From contig NC_088300.1 of NCBI RefSeq assembly GCF_032854445.1, positions 70,342,984 through 70,406,983 of the forward strand: 64,000 nucleotides of DNA, written 5' to 3'. Below are positions 1-13,900 of the stretch, in pieces. Source of the stretch: Liolophura sinensis. Lineage: Eukaryota; Mollusca; Polyplacophora; Chitonida; Chitonidae. A model generated the notes under the pieces. It was not told where the DNA came from, did not search any database, and worked only from the letters and a program-made list of their open reading frames with translations. Made by a program: the position numbers and the translations under genes. Each line of letters opens with the position of its first letter. Positions within the stretch are counted from its first letter, which is position 1.

Positions 1-1723
1 CCCTATGTTCCCTATGCACAGTGTGCATTACTCACAAACCTGTCTAGGCCACAAAGTGCTGTTATGAGGAGTGTAGCAGCTCTAAAAACTACAGGATAAA
101 TACACAGCATAGCTATACTGGTTATATTTGCCTGGTTATTGATGTGTGATGGGATAATTACTGATGGCTTATATATGAAGAATGAGCTAAGTCACACAAA
201 TATGGATGTATGGATGTATACTTGTATACAAGTATATATACTTGTATATATCTATACATATACATTTGCTACATAATGATGTCTACTGCTTTAGCTAAGC
301 ATGGTATATATGATGAAGTACATGTGGGTGATCTGTCTTGCTCAGCTTATTAGTCCACATCTATAAGAATTCCATTCAGGATTCCTACAATTTCAAATCT
401 GTTGGCCTTTTCCAGTCTTATAATTTACATTTTTCAGAAGACTTTGTCAGAAGAATTTTCAACAGCCCATACAAGCTCAAAACATTGTAAATTGACATTG
501 TTACATTTCACTTATTGACAGCGACCAGTATTAGTAATTTCAGTACATGTACATATATATGTAAAGAGACTCATGTTGGTTATTTAACCTGTTTATAGAA
601 GTATAGAAAACTTCAGCATGTGTGCCAAGAAGGTTTGGCTTTTCCAGGCTGTTGTACAAAGACCCCTGAACTTACAGGCTTTTCAATGCCTGGAAAAGTT
701 ACTATCAAATTTTGGGCTGATTTCAAGGCCCTGTACAAACTCTGTGTACTGGTAACACTTAGCGTTAACTGTGTGACAAAGACACAAAGCGCGTGACATA
801 ATGATATGTGAGGAGACGCAGTGGGAGAGGCAGCCAATGTGAATAATGATGGGAGACACACGATGAGGCGAGGTGTTGAATGTGTACACGAAACTCAGCC
901 AGAAAACTTACAAGCTTTTCCACACGTATATCAAATCCATAAATAAATACCACCCAAGAAGTTCATACAACCACAAACAAACACAATGTGAACTGAGACA
1001 AATGTGGGACAAGTGCTAGTCTGGAGATTTGGGTATTATAGATACCAACTTAATCAAATCTTGGACAAAGTTGTTTTCACCTCAGTGACAGCTTTCTTGG
1101 TGGCCACACAACCTCATATCTATCACTTTTAATTGAACACTCTTTAGAGTTGTATCAACCTCATTCAAAAAAAAAAAAAATTGTGAGGATGATGGGATGT
1201 TACTTTCTTGATAGTGTAAGTTCTCAAAAATACATGTATCCAAAGTTACAGGGCTTGAAGGAGACTGTCATGATTTTTCAGCCTAATACACACAGGTGAG
1301 TTAGGACAAAAGCCTCTTAATCAGTAAATAGTGTAAACTGATAAAAGCTATACACCATATTTTACTAACCTTGTCACAATCAAGTTGTAATACAGTTTAT
1401 TAATTTTTTATCAATTCACAGAAAGTTAGAAAGAGCAGCTAGCAGATCCCCCTGAAAAACCAGCATGTAATGTTGCACGAAAGATTCAAAGAATTATATC
1501 TTCCAAATTTAGATTTTTAAAACATGTGATATTTGGCTGTATTTGGAAGCCTTATTTCATGCTCTTACCATCAAAGCACTGTGTTACAGAATTGTTACAG
1601 TCTTGATTAGTTGCGAGGTACAGAATGCGGCCAATGGTGGCCAGTTTAACATCACAAACACCTGGTCCCAATTTGTCTCAGTTCGTCAGTACCAAAACGG
1701 TAGCGGCAGAAGCTGCACCTGAG
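1..1723. other. DOCK 3' UTR and downstream DNA
   Basis: The part next to 1723 is the presumed 3' UTR. Further left I see AT-rich sequence with TATACTTGTATA-type short repeats near 218-260 and a 14-base A run near 1167. The minus-strand open frames at 613-953 overlap each other and show no recognisable domain or coding bias. Confidence 0.5.
1396..1401 (-). promoter_or_regulatory. Candidate polyadenylation signal of the DOCK gene
   Basis: AATAAA on the minus strand (TTTATT on plus), about 320 bp after the TAG. It is the nearest canonical hexamer downstream of the stop. The cleavage site is not determined. Confidence 0.35.
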
Positions 1724-1958
1724 CTAGGGAAGAGTGTTAAGGTTAATACATGCCTGTTGACTCAGCTCTATGGGCTGTTCAGTTAGTGCGCCTGAACCCC
1801 GTAAGCTGTCAGATACATGCGAGGCACGTCGGATGATATTGCCAACCTTTGTCGGGATGAGCGAGCCTTTGGCTGGGGACCGTTGAGGATCTGGTTTCAC
1901 CCACACGGACTGGACACGCCCGGATGAAGGCGGAGTCTTGTTCAGCATGGAGATGTTC
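1724..1958 (-). CDS. DOCK1: DOCK exon 51: last visible coding exon
   Basis: 235 nt, phase 2 to TAG at 1724-1726. It contains [40 protein letters not shown] and [20 protein letters not shown], ending in CINLNTLP. Acceptor TCTTCCAG. It is more GC-rich than the flanks. It holds basic/Ser motifs (RRASHVSDS) but no PPxLPxK Crk-binding motif. A splice to a further exon outside the window from the GT in GCATGTATT cannot be excluded. Confidence 0.78.
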
Positions 1959-4900
1959 CTGGAAGACCACAGTACAGGACAATCACCACCCAGAACCCCA
2001 GCGTGTACAATTACATGAACCTGGACTCACCACTCCCAACCACAATAATACAGGAATACCGAATGAATAATGAATAATAAATCAACACCTGAACACAAAA
2101 GCAGAAACAGCTAAAAACCATAATTTTATAGATTTTTTTTCTTTTTTCTGAAAACAGAATTGTTTCCATTTTTCTTTCAGGTCATCAATGGCACAATTTA
2201 TGAATTGGTAAGCAGTAAACTGAAGAAAAAAACTTTTAATTAATTTCCTTTGTTTTAATATTTATCTTTTTTTGTCTAAAAAACAATTTTTGTTTAAAAA
2301 CTTTTTTATATTTGTCAACCTTTCGTTTCGTACCAGTGAAGTTTTACAAAGGATATTTCAGTTAGCACTGTTATTGTCAGTTTAACTGACAGAATTGGCT
2401 AGGAGTTACTTTTATTTGATTTCTGTGTAGGAGAAAAATTCATATAACCACTGGCTAAACTATGAGAGGGAAGACAAAAAGTTTTAACTAATAACCTCAC
2501 AAATTTCACCCAAACCAGGAAGTACGAGTGTCACAATATGACAAGATGAGGAAGATGTGAACATAAAAAATGCATGGTGTGAAATAAAACCACACGTTGT
2601 ACACTACCACACACAATTACTGATATGACATCACCAACTCTCATTAATGGCAATACATGGATGTCTCAACAACAACAACAGGGAGGTGAATTGTTATTTG
2701 GGGTTAAGAATGTCCCCTGCCTGGAGCAAACTTGTTCCGAAAAATCCATCTCATCATTTCAAGGAGCATGCAAAACCTTAGACACAGTTGTCCCCCTTGT
2801 ACACTTTCTTCCCAAAGGTATCCCACCCAGTACAGTGGTGAAGATAACCAAATAAATAAAAACAGAAGCCTGAGGATTTCATGCTAATATCATATCTAAA
2901 ATGTTGATCATAATTCTGCAAGTATTCTCATGAAATCCAAGGCTTCAATGTCTGTGAAAGATGAAAACTAAAGTCACTCAAGAAACACACAGTGTCAGAG
3001 AAACTGGTTACCTTCTAACAAACACTTTCTGCTTTCTCCTTTGTAGGCAAAAGTGTGAAATGACACATTCGTCAGATTTTCATTTCACCCTTATACACTT
3101 CATATGGCCCATATACACAAGAAACAAATACTGCACTGGTACAATTCCATTTAAAAGTAGAAAACATTCATGTGGAAACTTTCCAGTTATGAAAACCAAG
3201 CAAATTCATGGAAGTTAAAGGCTCTTTTCAAATTCATTGGGAAAAGTACCAAAGGCTAACATATGCCTTTTTTTTCAGCTCTTAACGGTTCAGCATAGAA
3301 AGCTGGTACTGTACCAATAATATAATATGTTACAAAAGAAAGAGGACTGGTCTCACATTAAAACATGTAATAACTTGGAATGACCTTTCTCTACTCAATA
3401 CACTGACCACTTAACAGCCTTTCAATATATAGCTCACATTCAGGGAGGCTTTCTAGGATAAGAGAATGGTGACTTTTCAATACAGAGGCTTTAATATGAT
3501 TAGTGTTTGTAACCCTTCCTAATGGAGGCACAATGGAAACTTACTCTGGTGTTCCTGGTACACTTTGAACCCCGATATCAGAGTGCCGCGTTACCGTTCC
3601 GGTGATGTAAGTGGATGATGGCATAGATTGATTTCTTTTCAAGGATACATTGCCTGATTCATTGACTTTAGATATCTGTAACAAACACACAAGGTATATA
3701 TGTCACTACATTCGTCCATTTCATAGGATCTGAAAATCACCATACCACGTACAGATATTGAAAACAGAACTTTCACTTTTTACAGAGTACGGTTCAGAAA
3801 ATCACACATATACCTAAAGAGGTCAAGCCACAGCCCACTTCAAACCCGATTCGTGTTTGAAGTGGCATCGTGAGTTTAGGCACCCTAATGATGGACCGAA
3901 AGAAAAAAAATACACGTAGAAAGGTTTAATAACATAACTACAAATGTATAAAGCCTGAGCTAGACCCAAAAACTTCAAATATTTAACTGTCACATAGAAA
4001 AACAACAACCTATGACGGTCGTTTGATGTGACACCAATCAGTTTGATCTCCATGAAGGCATTGTACTATCACAACTTATTAGGTTCTGTGTGAATCTGTG
4101 CGTAGAACAGAACACTTCAAACAATAAAAATAAAGGTCTATGTGTGGTCAACGTGCCTATAAATCCGATCTCCAGTACAGTGTGCCGTGACCAGAGTGAA
4201 GAACACACATTTTTCTGACCTTGAGTGAACCCTAGAGTAAACATGCCTCGACAGCAGTTGACGCGTAAAAGTCACAACAAAAATACATCTACTTACCAAT
4301 CTGTCCGGACACCAAGGAGAACAAAAGTAAGACACAAAAAATAACAAACTTTTTTAGCCTGTAGCGCTAAACAGGCCAAACAAAGCAAAACACCTGAAAA
4401 TAACACTTCAGCGATGGTGAATCCAGGGAAAACGTACACTCTGTACTTGCTTGGTGTTGATCAGAATACTAACACAGAATCGGATCTTACAAACACTTAT
4501 GAAACAGAGGATAATGACAACTGACTTGAATCAGAATGCAGTGAACAGCAGGAATCCAGAGAAGGGAGTGAAAGTGATTCAGAGATTGAACTAGAAAACA
4601 GGCATCAGCGAAGGACAAAAACATGGGACGAGCAGATTCATTTCCATGCACATGTAACAGTAAAATGTTTTCATTTTTGTTTATTATGACACATTTATTA
4701 CACAACTTTTGATATAATATACACGAATTAATCAAAATGTGGGCAAACAAGGTCTGAAGCAAAATCCCAGATGGAATAGATAAAAATGTCAGTTCCATTG
4801 TCAATGTATTATATGTACTCTAAACTGCTTAAAACCACTGAAAATGCATTTCACATCATGTAGAAAATGTGGCAGCCATTTTCGTTTTTCACCTCGCTCC

Positions 4901-7900
4901 GTTACCATGGGTGCCCGAACTTTTGAGCTAGATCAGCCCCTGCAACCAAACACATCATGGATCACTTACATGGATCCCATAGTGCTTCAACATTACTCCA
5001 CCAGAAAACCACACACAAAACCCACTTTGCACACATCATGGATCACTTACATGGATCCCATAGTCTTTTTCCAGGATCTTGCAGAGCTCTCTAAAGCGGG
5101 ACTCCATGTGATTATGGAATGGTCTTAGACTCTCTGGAGCCTTCCTCCTGTGAAGTTTCAACCCCTCCTGCACCAGTTTAATCTGAAGAAAAAGAAAAGT
5201 GGCACAGATATTTTAATTATATTAACAGCTCTCAACTTTAAAACAGCAGTGGCATTGACATCATGGTACTGAAAAATGTAACACATACTCAATAAAGAGA
5301 AGCTTGAACACTGTATCTGATGGAGCACAATGACTGTTTGTAAGAATAAAATCAACGCATATCTACATGGAGAGAAGAAATTTAAAAAGTACTAGAAAAG
5401 TAATAACTAGAAGATAATTAAAGTAAAGTAAACAGTGGAAAATACATGCAGGTTTGGCATAACCAAATATTTCAATATAGACAAGAGACAGCTAAGTATT
5501 TTGAAGACAGAATTAACCACCTATGACAGAGAAAATATTGATTATTAATACGTACATAAACAGACTGATGAAAAAAAAAAGAATAGATGAGAACCAGAAT
5601 TTAACCTGTTGCAGTGTTGTGCTTTTCAATTTCATCACCAGCTCAAAGTCTTTCTCTGTGGCATTTCTTTTGAGGTAGTCTTCTGTATAAAACACCTGCA
5701 AAAGAAAATAAAATGTCACATTTAGTAGGTCTATTTGATTCACTTGTCTCTTTTTTTCCCTTTTCTTAATTTGAGTGCACAAAAAAAAAAAAAAATTCTG
5801 AAGCTTATTCATTTCAATTTCATTGACACTGGAGTCAACAACTTTTCAAGGTCAACCATTTCAACAGCATATCTTATATCTGAAGATATCCCACTGACAC
5901 TGGGGGCCACCGCCATTCTCAGTTTACCGTCAGACTTTTCCACATATGGCCGGAGAGGAAGCCAACATGAGCTGGAACTGACCTTACTGCAACCGCACTG
6001 TCGGGAAGCTAACTTCGGCCATGGAGACCCCCTACTCTGTTAGAGGTCAGTCCCTTGGGATCTACCCATTTCTACAGCATATCGTATATTTGGTGGTGCC
6101 ACCAGCGACATTTTGGCCCACAACCATGTTAGGTTTCAATCCTTATGGGCTTATCCACTTTTACAGCATACCTTATATTTGGTGATGCCCCCATTGACAC
6201 TGGGGTCCACCACTCCGTTAAGGGTCAACCCTAAGGGGTCTATCCTGAGGCTGGGGTCCACCTTGTGCTGACTCAACATGGACTGTAAGGCTTTGTTTTT
6301 CCCATCTATGGTTTCTATTGCATTTTCAAGAGGTGTCACTTGGAACTGAAGAAAAAGCAAGTCAATATATTTGATAAATCTGAAACACACACAATTAAAT
6401 GAAGGGCATGTTCAATTATACAAACAAAGGAAAATGCAGCACACTATAGTTTTATATCTATATGTATGTCCTTTGTGCGTAAAGCAGTAATATGTGGCAA
6501 TAAGATACATACAATGCAGGTGTAGAAATTATAAAACTAAAATCACTTTTGGCAACATGCTGAAATACAACCTACTATATTCACTATTTCAGATGTCACA
6601 GCAAAACTTAGAACCACTCTGGCAAAAAGCTGGTCTGATATTGAAAATGAACACAGATACTTTCAAAATTATATATACATTTTTATCTCCTGCATGAAAA
6701 TACACGAAGTAAAAACTCCGGTGTTTGCCCATGTGAGTGTTCATTTTAGTGAATAAGTACATACTGTTTCTGTGCTGGTCACCTGGAACCAGCGGAGGAT
6801 GCCAGGTAATGGGTACTCTGTCAGCAGATTGGTACGCTCTAGGTACAGCGTCTGAAATGTATACATAACACTATATACATGCAGAAAGGTCAAACAAAGC
6901 ATACTATGCATCAACATATCAGCAGCAGGTGGACAGTATTGCTTCCAGGTGACTCTCCTTGCCATTGTCAACCTGTCAGTGAGGAGAATACACTCTTTTG
7001 GAGATGAGTCTTTTCATTGCATGCTTTTTAAAAATAACTTATATCAAAATTGCCATCTAAACAAGTACTTCATTTACTTAATTCAACAAGGTGTAATGCT
7101 GTATTTGAGAACATTTCTACTTAATATACACCAGTTGTCAGGGTGGAAGAAATCAGGGAGAGCTCTGGCAGAAACAACCTGACAAATCTCTCCATCTCTT
7201 ATAAATAATAATGGATAATTTGAAAATGAAGTTCATGTGCATGTATTTAAGATATGATCATGAAAAGCAAACGCAAGGTAAACTTAATCCTGTAAGTTGT
7301 CAACATACGCCAGTTGACATACGTTGACATAAATCAGTTGACATACGTTGACATATGTCAGTTGACACGCTGACAGAAGTCTGTTGACATACGTCAGTTA
7401 ACACATATCACCTGGCATACGTCAGTTAACACATATCACCTGGCATACGTCAGTTAACACATATCACCTGGCATACGTCAGTTAACACATATCACCTGCC
7501 ATACGTCAGTTAACACATATCACCTGGCATAGGTCAGTTAACACATATCACCTGGCATAGGTCAGTTAACACATATCACCTGGCATAGGTCAGTTAACAC
7601 ATATCACCTGGCATACGTCAGTTAACACATATCACCTGGCATACGTCAGTTAACACATATCACCTGGCATACGTCAGTTAACATACCGTGATATCATTAC
7701 TGTCCTCCTGTATAGGCCTGGAGTATGTGAACTTCTGAACATCATTCACCGTGTAATACCTGTAAAGACAAGTTAACATCGTTCATCCAACAAAATCATG
7801 TATCACTGGGATTAAAAGATACATTGTAAAATGATAATCTGTTACATATAAAATACACACACAGACATTTCCACTTCCACCGATAGATTCACAGTGCAGA

Positions 7901-10900
7901 GTTGGCAACTTCAACAAATGCCAAACCAATGTTCAGTATTTGTTTTGTTTCAAGTTGCATGATTTGCTCAAGTTGCCACAGTACTCTACTGAATACATAC
8001 ACTGACACTTACATCTAGGATGATATCTAGGTTTTTTAGTTACCATGGAAACACTTTAGCCACAAAGCTTCTGCAGACAGGCGTTGAATGAACTTACTTG
8101 AGGATCTGTTCACTGACTTTCTTGTTGGCAAATCTCTCCTTGTCTTGCATTATGGGAGAGACGGCATTGATTTGAAGGTCTTTGTTCGGTCAAGGGAAAT
8201 TTAACATTCGTAACTGCATAAGAATCCTTTAATATTGTTTACTGCGACAAAGAAAAGTTTAAATATCTGGTGAATGAAAGCACATTTGCTTTTATTACAT
8301 AACACTAAAAGAAACAAAACAAAAAAAAAATCAGCAACCCCCACAACTCTTTAATATTAAATACTTTAAATTAAATATATGAATGATTTGAGCAAAAGTT
8401 GCTTTCCATCTTTCTTTCAACATTCTGGTGCCAACCATCATTCCTGGATTATTTTGATCCAATCCTAGTCCAATGTTAATTTGAACAAATCTTTCAGGGC
8501 AGAGGAAATGTACAACTAAGAATTCAAAAGGATACACTGATTTGGTGACTGGAGAATATCCTCACCGGGGGCTGACAGAGTCCTCATCAGCTGTAAACAG
8601 ACACAACAGCAAACTATTACCTAACTGTTAAATGTGAGTGGCTGATGTACAAATGTTAGGGACATTAAAACATTTCGTAATACTGAATACTTGTAATACT
8701 GTAAGCTGCTTCTCAAACAGTCATCTCCAAAGTAACATGATAATATACTGAATGATTGGACGATATATAATATACTGAATGATTGGATGACAAATGGATT
8801 CATGCTTTGTAAGAGAAGCATTACCTGTGCATTTGGGAACAGATTTTGTAGCCTGGCATTAAAATCTGACAGTCTCTCGTACTCCTTCCCTCGATAAATA
8901 AATACTTTATTCTGCAAACAGAGAATGTATGAACATATTGTAATGCAAATTCACTGTTTCTCCATGGGAAATTGGGAAGATATAACTCTGAAAATTTGAA
9001 TCAAACATTTGTACATGGTTGACTGCTCAGTGTCATCAAGGTCCGCTAAACAATGAGAGCAGCCAAACTATTTTACAAGTATGACATATTAAATTACACG
9101 TACATGTAACTTGTTTGGCAAAGAGCACAAGCGCACACTGTACCTGTAGGAATGAGGGGAATCCCCTGCCGTAGTAGCCCACTCTGAAGTACTCTGGGTC
9201 AGGCCTCATCTGCCTCAGTATACAGTCATAAAACCCAGCCTGTTTCCTCTGAAAACACAAACACTTCATTAGTTGATTGGCAGATTATGCACTTCTCAAG
9301 AATGTTTCATTTTTTTTTTTTTTTTTTTCATTTTTCAAAGTATACGACAGTCATCAAGTTTATGGGTAGAGGAAACTAGACTTAGCAACCATCTTACTTC
9401 ATCACATACCCGGCAAAACTCTGGCTTTATAAACACTATCAGTACACGACAGAATGACATAAAGTCAGACCTGAAAATAGTTTTTATATGGACTATAAGA
9501 CATCTTTATAATATTACTTCCAAAAGAAATGGGTTTTATGTATGAATACAAAAAACAACAAAGAGTTCTACTTCCTGAGGAAAACACTGGAGCATCAACT
9601 TTGTGAAGACTTCTTCATCAGAACAAGTTATTATTTCCATTCTTGATGAACATATGAACTATTCATTCGCGAAAAAGTAGATCAAATTTTGCAACAAATG
9701 TAATAATTAATGAAAAATGTTGATGCTGCTCACCAGGACATCGCTCAGTTTCTGATAATCAAACTGTTCAGTCTCGTATAGCTTGACCAGTTCCTTACAC
9801 ATCTCTATACCTTTCTCAAACATCTGTGAGAAACAGACAACAAAATACAGATATATGCTTAAATACCACAGACAGAGGCCCATGACGTATTGAAAGTGTG
9901 ACAATCATCAATAGTGGACTTGCAAGTTTTGGTTAATTTTGGTTCAGACAATTCCAATCCTGAGTTTTAAGTTTATAATCAAAAATCGTAAATTAACATT
10001 CTCCAAATTAACAAATATCAAACATATTAAAAAAAAATGACAACTCATATATGATCCACATATAGTGTAACAACATTTGTACAGTTAGCTCTCTACTATG
10101 CTTCTTTTAGTTACAAGGCTAACTGCTTTCCTACGTGCACTTGAGAATGTTCACAGCTACTTGCTTCACTGGATGTACAGAATAAATGAGTGAATGATTG
10201 AGGTTACTTCAATGTCACATTGGCATTATTTCAGCCACGCTGTGGTGAGGATGAGATTAGAATGCCAAACCAGCCAGACGTATAGAGAAACACTGCATTA
10301 GATATGCAAAACATGTACCTTTCCCTTATCAAAGAAATCAATCATGTCATAGTAGAGTTGTTCCTTGAGGGCCTGGTTACAGGTGATGCTTGGGTACTTC
10401 TTACTGATCAGCATCGGATGAAGAGGCTCTTCTGTCCACTGTAACAATACAGGAGGCGAGTTGTTTACAATACAAAGGAAAACACACATGAGTATTTATA
10501 ATATTCCACTTAGGTGCAGTATAACATCCTAAAATTTAACATCAATCATCATGCTCAAGCTTCAATAATGGCAACGAGGATTTAAATCTTACTTAATCAC
10601 ATACACTTTAAATGTAAAGTTGTTTAATTTATTTATTTATTTGATTGGTGTTTCACAACGTACTCAAGAATATTACACTTATGCGACGGTGGCCAGCATT
10701 ATGGTGGGAGGAAACAGGGCAGAAAGTTGTTTAAAATGACATCAAATAATAAATAAAAAATTGGAAAACACCAGAATGTTCTGTATTCACCCTACTACTA
10801 TTTCCCTTTAGTAGAGATTTCACGGACAGGCTGTCTAAAAGCATTGAAAGAAAGCCGTGTGGCATATACTGGTGAAGTCTAGTTGTCAGATGTTAAACAG

Positions 10901-13900
10901 GTTTAATACTAATAAATCCCCTACGCAGTTAAAGACGTGTTATCTCATCACGTGTGGGGAATGAATGAATGATTACGGCTTAAGCCCACTTTGGAAGTAC
11001 TGTAGCCAGATCATGTGGACAACGTGTCAGAATGGAAGAGGTACGGCCTGAGTACCTGAAGCAACTTGGAGTAGAGCATCAGTGTGAAGGCAGCCTCTGT
11101 GTAGTTGTCACAGCTCAGGTGAAGGTCACACAACTTGTTAAGGTAACGAATGTACATCTGCTGACGCCCAATGTTGTGGTAAAAATTCTGTACAAATCAC
11201 AAAAACCACACAATGTCAGCCAGAATGTGGGGAAAACTGTGTTTGATACTTGCTGATACAGCTGAGATACCAACCTACTGGTACACTGGTGTGTTTTGTT
11301 AGAATAATAAATACATTACATACTTTATTTAAATTCTGAATTGTACACCATCACCAAAGATATTATCAATAAAACAAAACTATAAAGCAGTGTAAATAAC
11401 AAACATACATACATACTTATTTTAACGTTTTCTGACCAACTGTATAGTGGACTAATATATTAACTGACAGAGGTACCTAAGTTTGAAATTATAATTAAAT
11501 GTTGCATATGAAACCGGTTCCATATCTGACTTTGTTTCATTATTGTCAATTTGAGACTCAAGGGCAAGCCACCTAAATGTGTCCAAAACACAGTAGAATA
11601 CATCGTTTTCTTCTGTGATGTTGCAGTGCTTGTGTACTAGATGTTTCATGAGCACACATACAACAATAACTGTGACGTAATAAAGGAAAGAACAAGAGAG
11701 TTCATAACTTTGGGCCATTTAGTTACAGGCAGTATGGAGCTTAATGAGTTCCGCCCCTATTCCAAAATGCACTCTTGCTGCAGTCCACAATCCTGCCACT
11801 CACCAGCAAGTTGACAATACAGCTCATCCTGTGTTCTTTGTTCTCATCAAGGATGATGTGCCTGTACTCCATCAGCCTCTGTAACAGGTTCTTAATCATC
11901 TCTACAAAGGCGAGTCCTTGTTCCCTCAGCTCCTTGATGTCTGTGTGCTTCTCGCATAACATGTGCAGTCTAGGTAACAAACAGGAGGCGTGACTTTACA
12001 CACAGGTATAATGCATAATCAATACCCTAATTCCTCAACCCTCAAACTACAAAGGTGTGGCCAGTTTCAGGGCTTCACAAAAAGCATAATATTTATCAAT
12101 CAACACTGAATAATGCCCTCAGAACTGGTGGATAATGTGAAAAGGTTGAAGAATTACAGTATATCTAGACAATGGTCTCTATAGCAATAACAAAACATAT
12201 TATAAACTACTTGGGATCAATTTTAATGAAAGTCAATTTTAGCCTCGGTTTTACATCAGTGTTTTCTGTGTACAATGTAATAAACCCACATGTACAAGTT
12301 ATCATTGAAGCTAAAACAGATTCCTAAGACAATATCAGTCTGTCATACTAATTCAAAGCCGTTATACTACATCTATGTGAGACCAAATGTGAATCTGTGC
12401 TGTTTTATTACAGTACACTTACATATCATAGACGAGCTCCATGTACTGCTGGTCACCTCTACCCCCCTCAACAAGGGCATCTAACTGGGTGATAACTTCA
12501 TTCTCAACCTTGGCAATAAAGGAGATTATGAATAATCAGGCTAACCTTTAAAGCACATACTGTACTGTTTGTCCCGAACTTTCATCCATGACTACAAGCT
12601 TCCTCATTTTACTCCAGCGTCCTGTCAATCTTAGACACTCGTTTTGAGGTAAGTATTGGTCAAATGTTGAGTTCAGCACCACAAATAAAAGTTTTTTTAA
12701 CTTTATTTAAAAATGTACTTTTCGGGTGTGAATTTTTAAGTCCAATCAGGTAAGCATAAGCTTACGTCAATACCTACATATATACACCTGATGTACATGT
12801 ACAAAAATTCTGCTGACTTCATCAACTCCTATTTTTTTCTACAGGACAAACATTGTATTCACTAGTTATTTATTAATATTGAATAATGTTCTGCAGGAAA
12901 ATTCAGTCCATGTATACATCCATAATACTATGTTTTCTGGCAAACTTCCTGGCAAACACAGCCCATGATGTAGCCTGTGGTCATATCCACCAATTTTACA
13001 CATGAATTATGATCTTTCTACTACAGATCACACGTATGTTACAGCACAATGGCAACATTTTATCAACCCAGATGTACACGTAACGTGACCATTACTACTG
13101 AAGGCCTGGCAAGATACTGATGGCATTACCTGGTGGAAGTTACCCTGTAGTCTATTGGAGTTTGGAACTGGCTGGGTAAACTCTACGTGCATCATGTCAA
13201 AAAACATTGGAATGGTGGCCTTTCTCAACTCTGAAACAGTTGACAAACATTTCCATACAAATAAAAACGCATACTTCATTGTATGCTCATTAGACAGACT
13301 GACCATTAAAGAAAAGAGGAACTGTGTATTCCTGTTACAAATTACATGTATACTAAAACTTCCACAACCCATGACTTATTCAGTCAATAAAGTGGTATTT
13401 AAATTGGTATGAAGTCAAACCATTATGAACAAGAATATACAAGAATACTTTTGTAAACACTGATAAATACCTATTTCTGGAATGAGAGTCATCTCCAGGA
13501 ATGGACCGACCATCTCTGGGATAAACAATATTCTGTTAGGACCTGTAACCATAACAACATTCTAACATTACAAGTGACTGTCCTCATCTGAATTGAAGTT
13601 TATTGCTTGTATGCATTTCAGCAAGAGTAAACACCACTTTCATTATACAGTTACACCATTCTTGTAACTGAAGAAACAAACATATCAGAAACCATTAGCT
13701 TCTGGAAATCAAAATTCTTCACTTAAAATTATAATTGTTTTATCATGGAGAAAACCTAGCCAATGTAAAGTGTGATCTGACCGCTTGAGCGTACTGGTTA
13801 AGAGCTGCACACTTGAAGTGAGACCAGAGATTGGTCTTCTAAATGTCAAGCACCATGGCTATCAGACAGTCACAAAAAGATTGATTTTTATCATTTTAAA

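Noticed and set aside
613-953. Three overlapping minus-strand frames downstream of the DOCK stop
   Set aside because: Overlapping frames without domains, acceptor phase support or similarity to DOCK tails.
7387-7683. 28-bp regular repeats resembling a CRISPR array
   Set aside because: Units are head to tail with no spacers, in a eukaryotic intron; it is a minisatellite.
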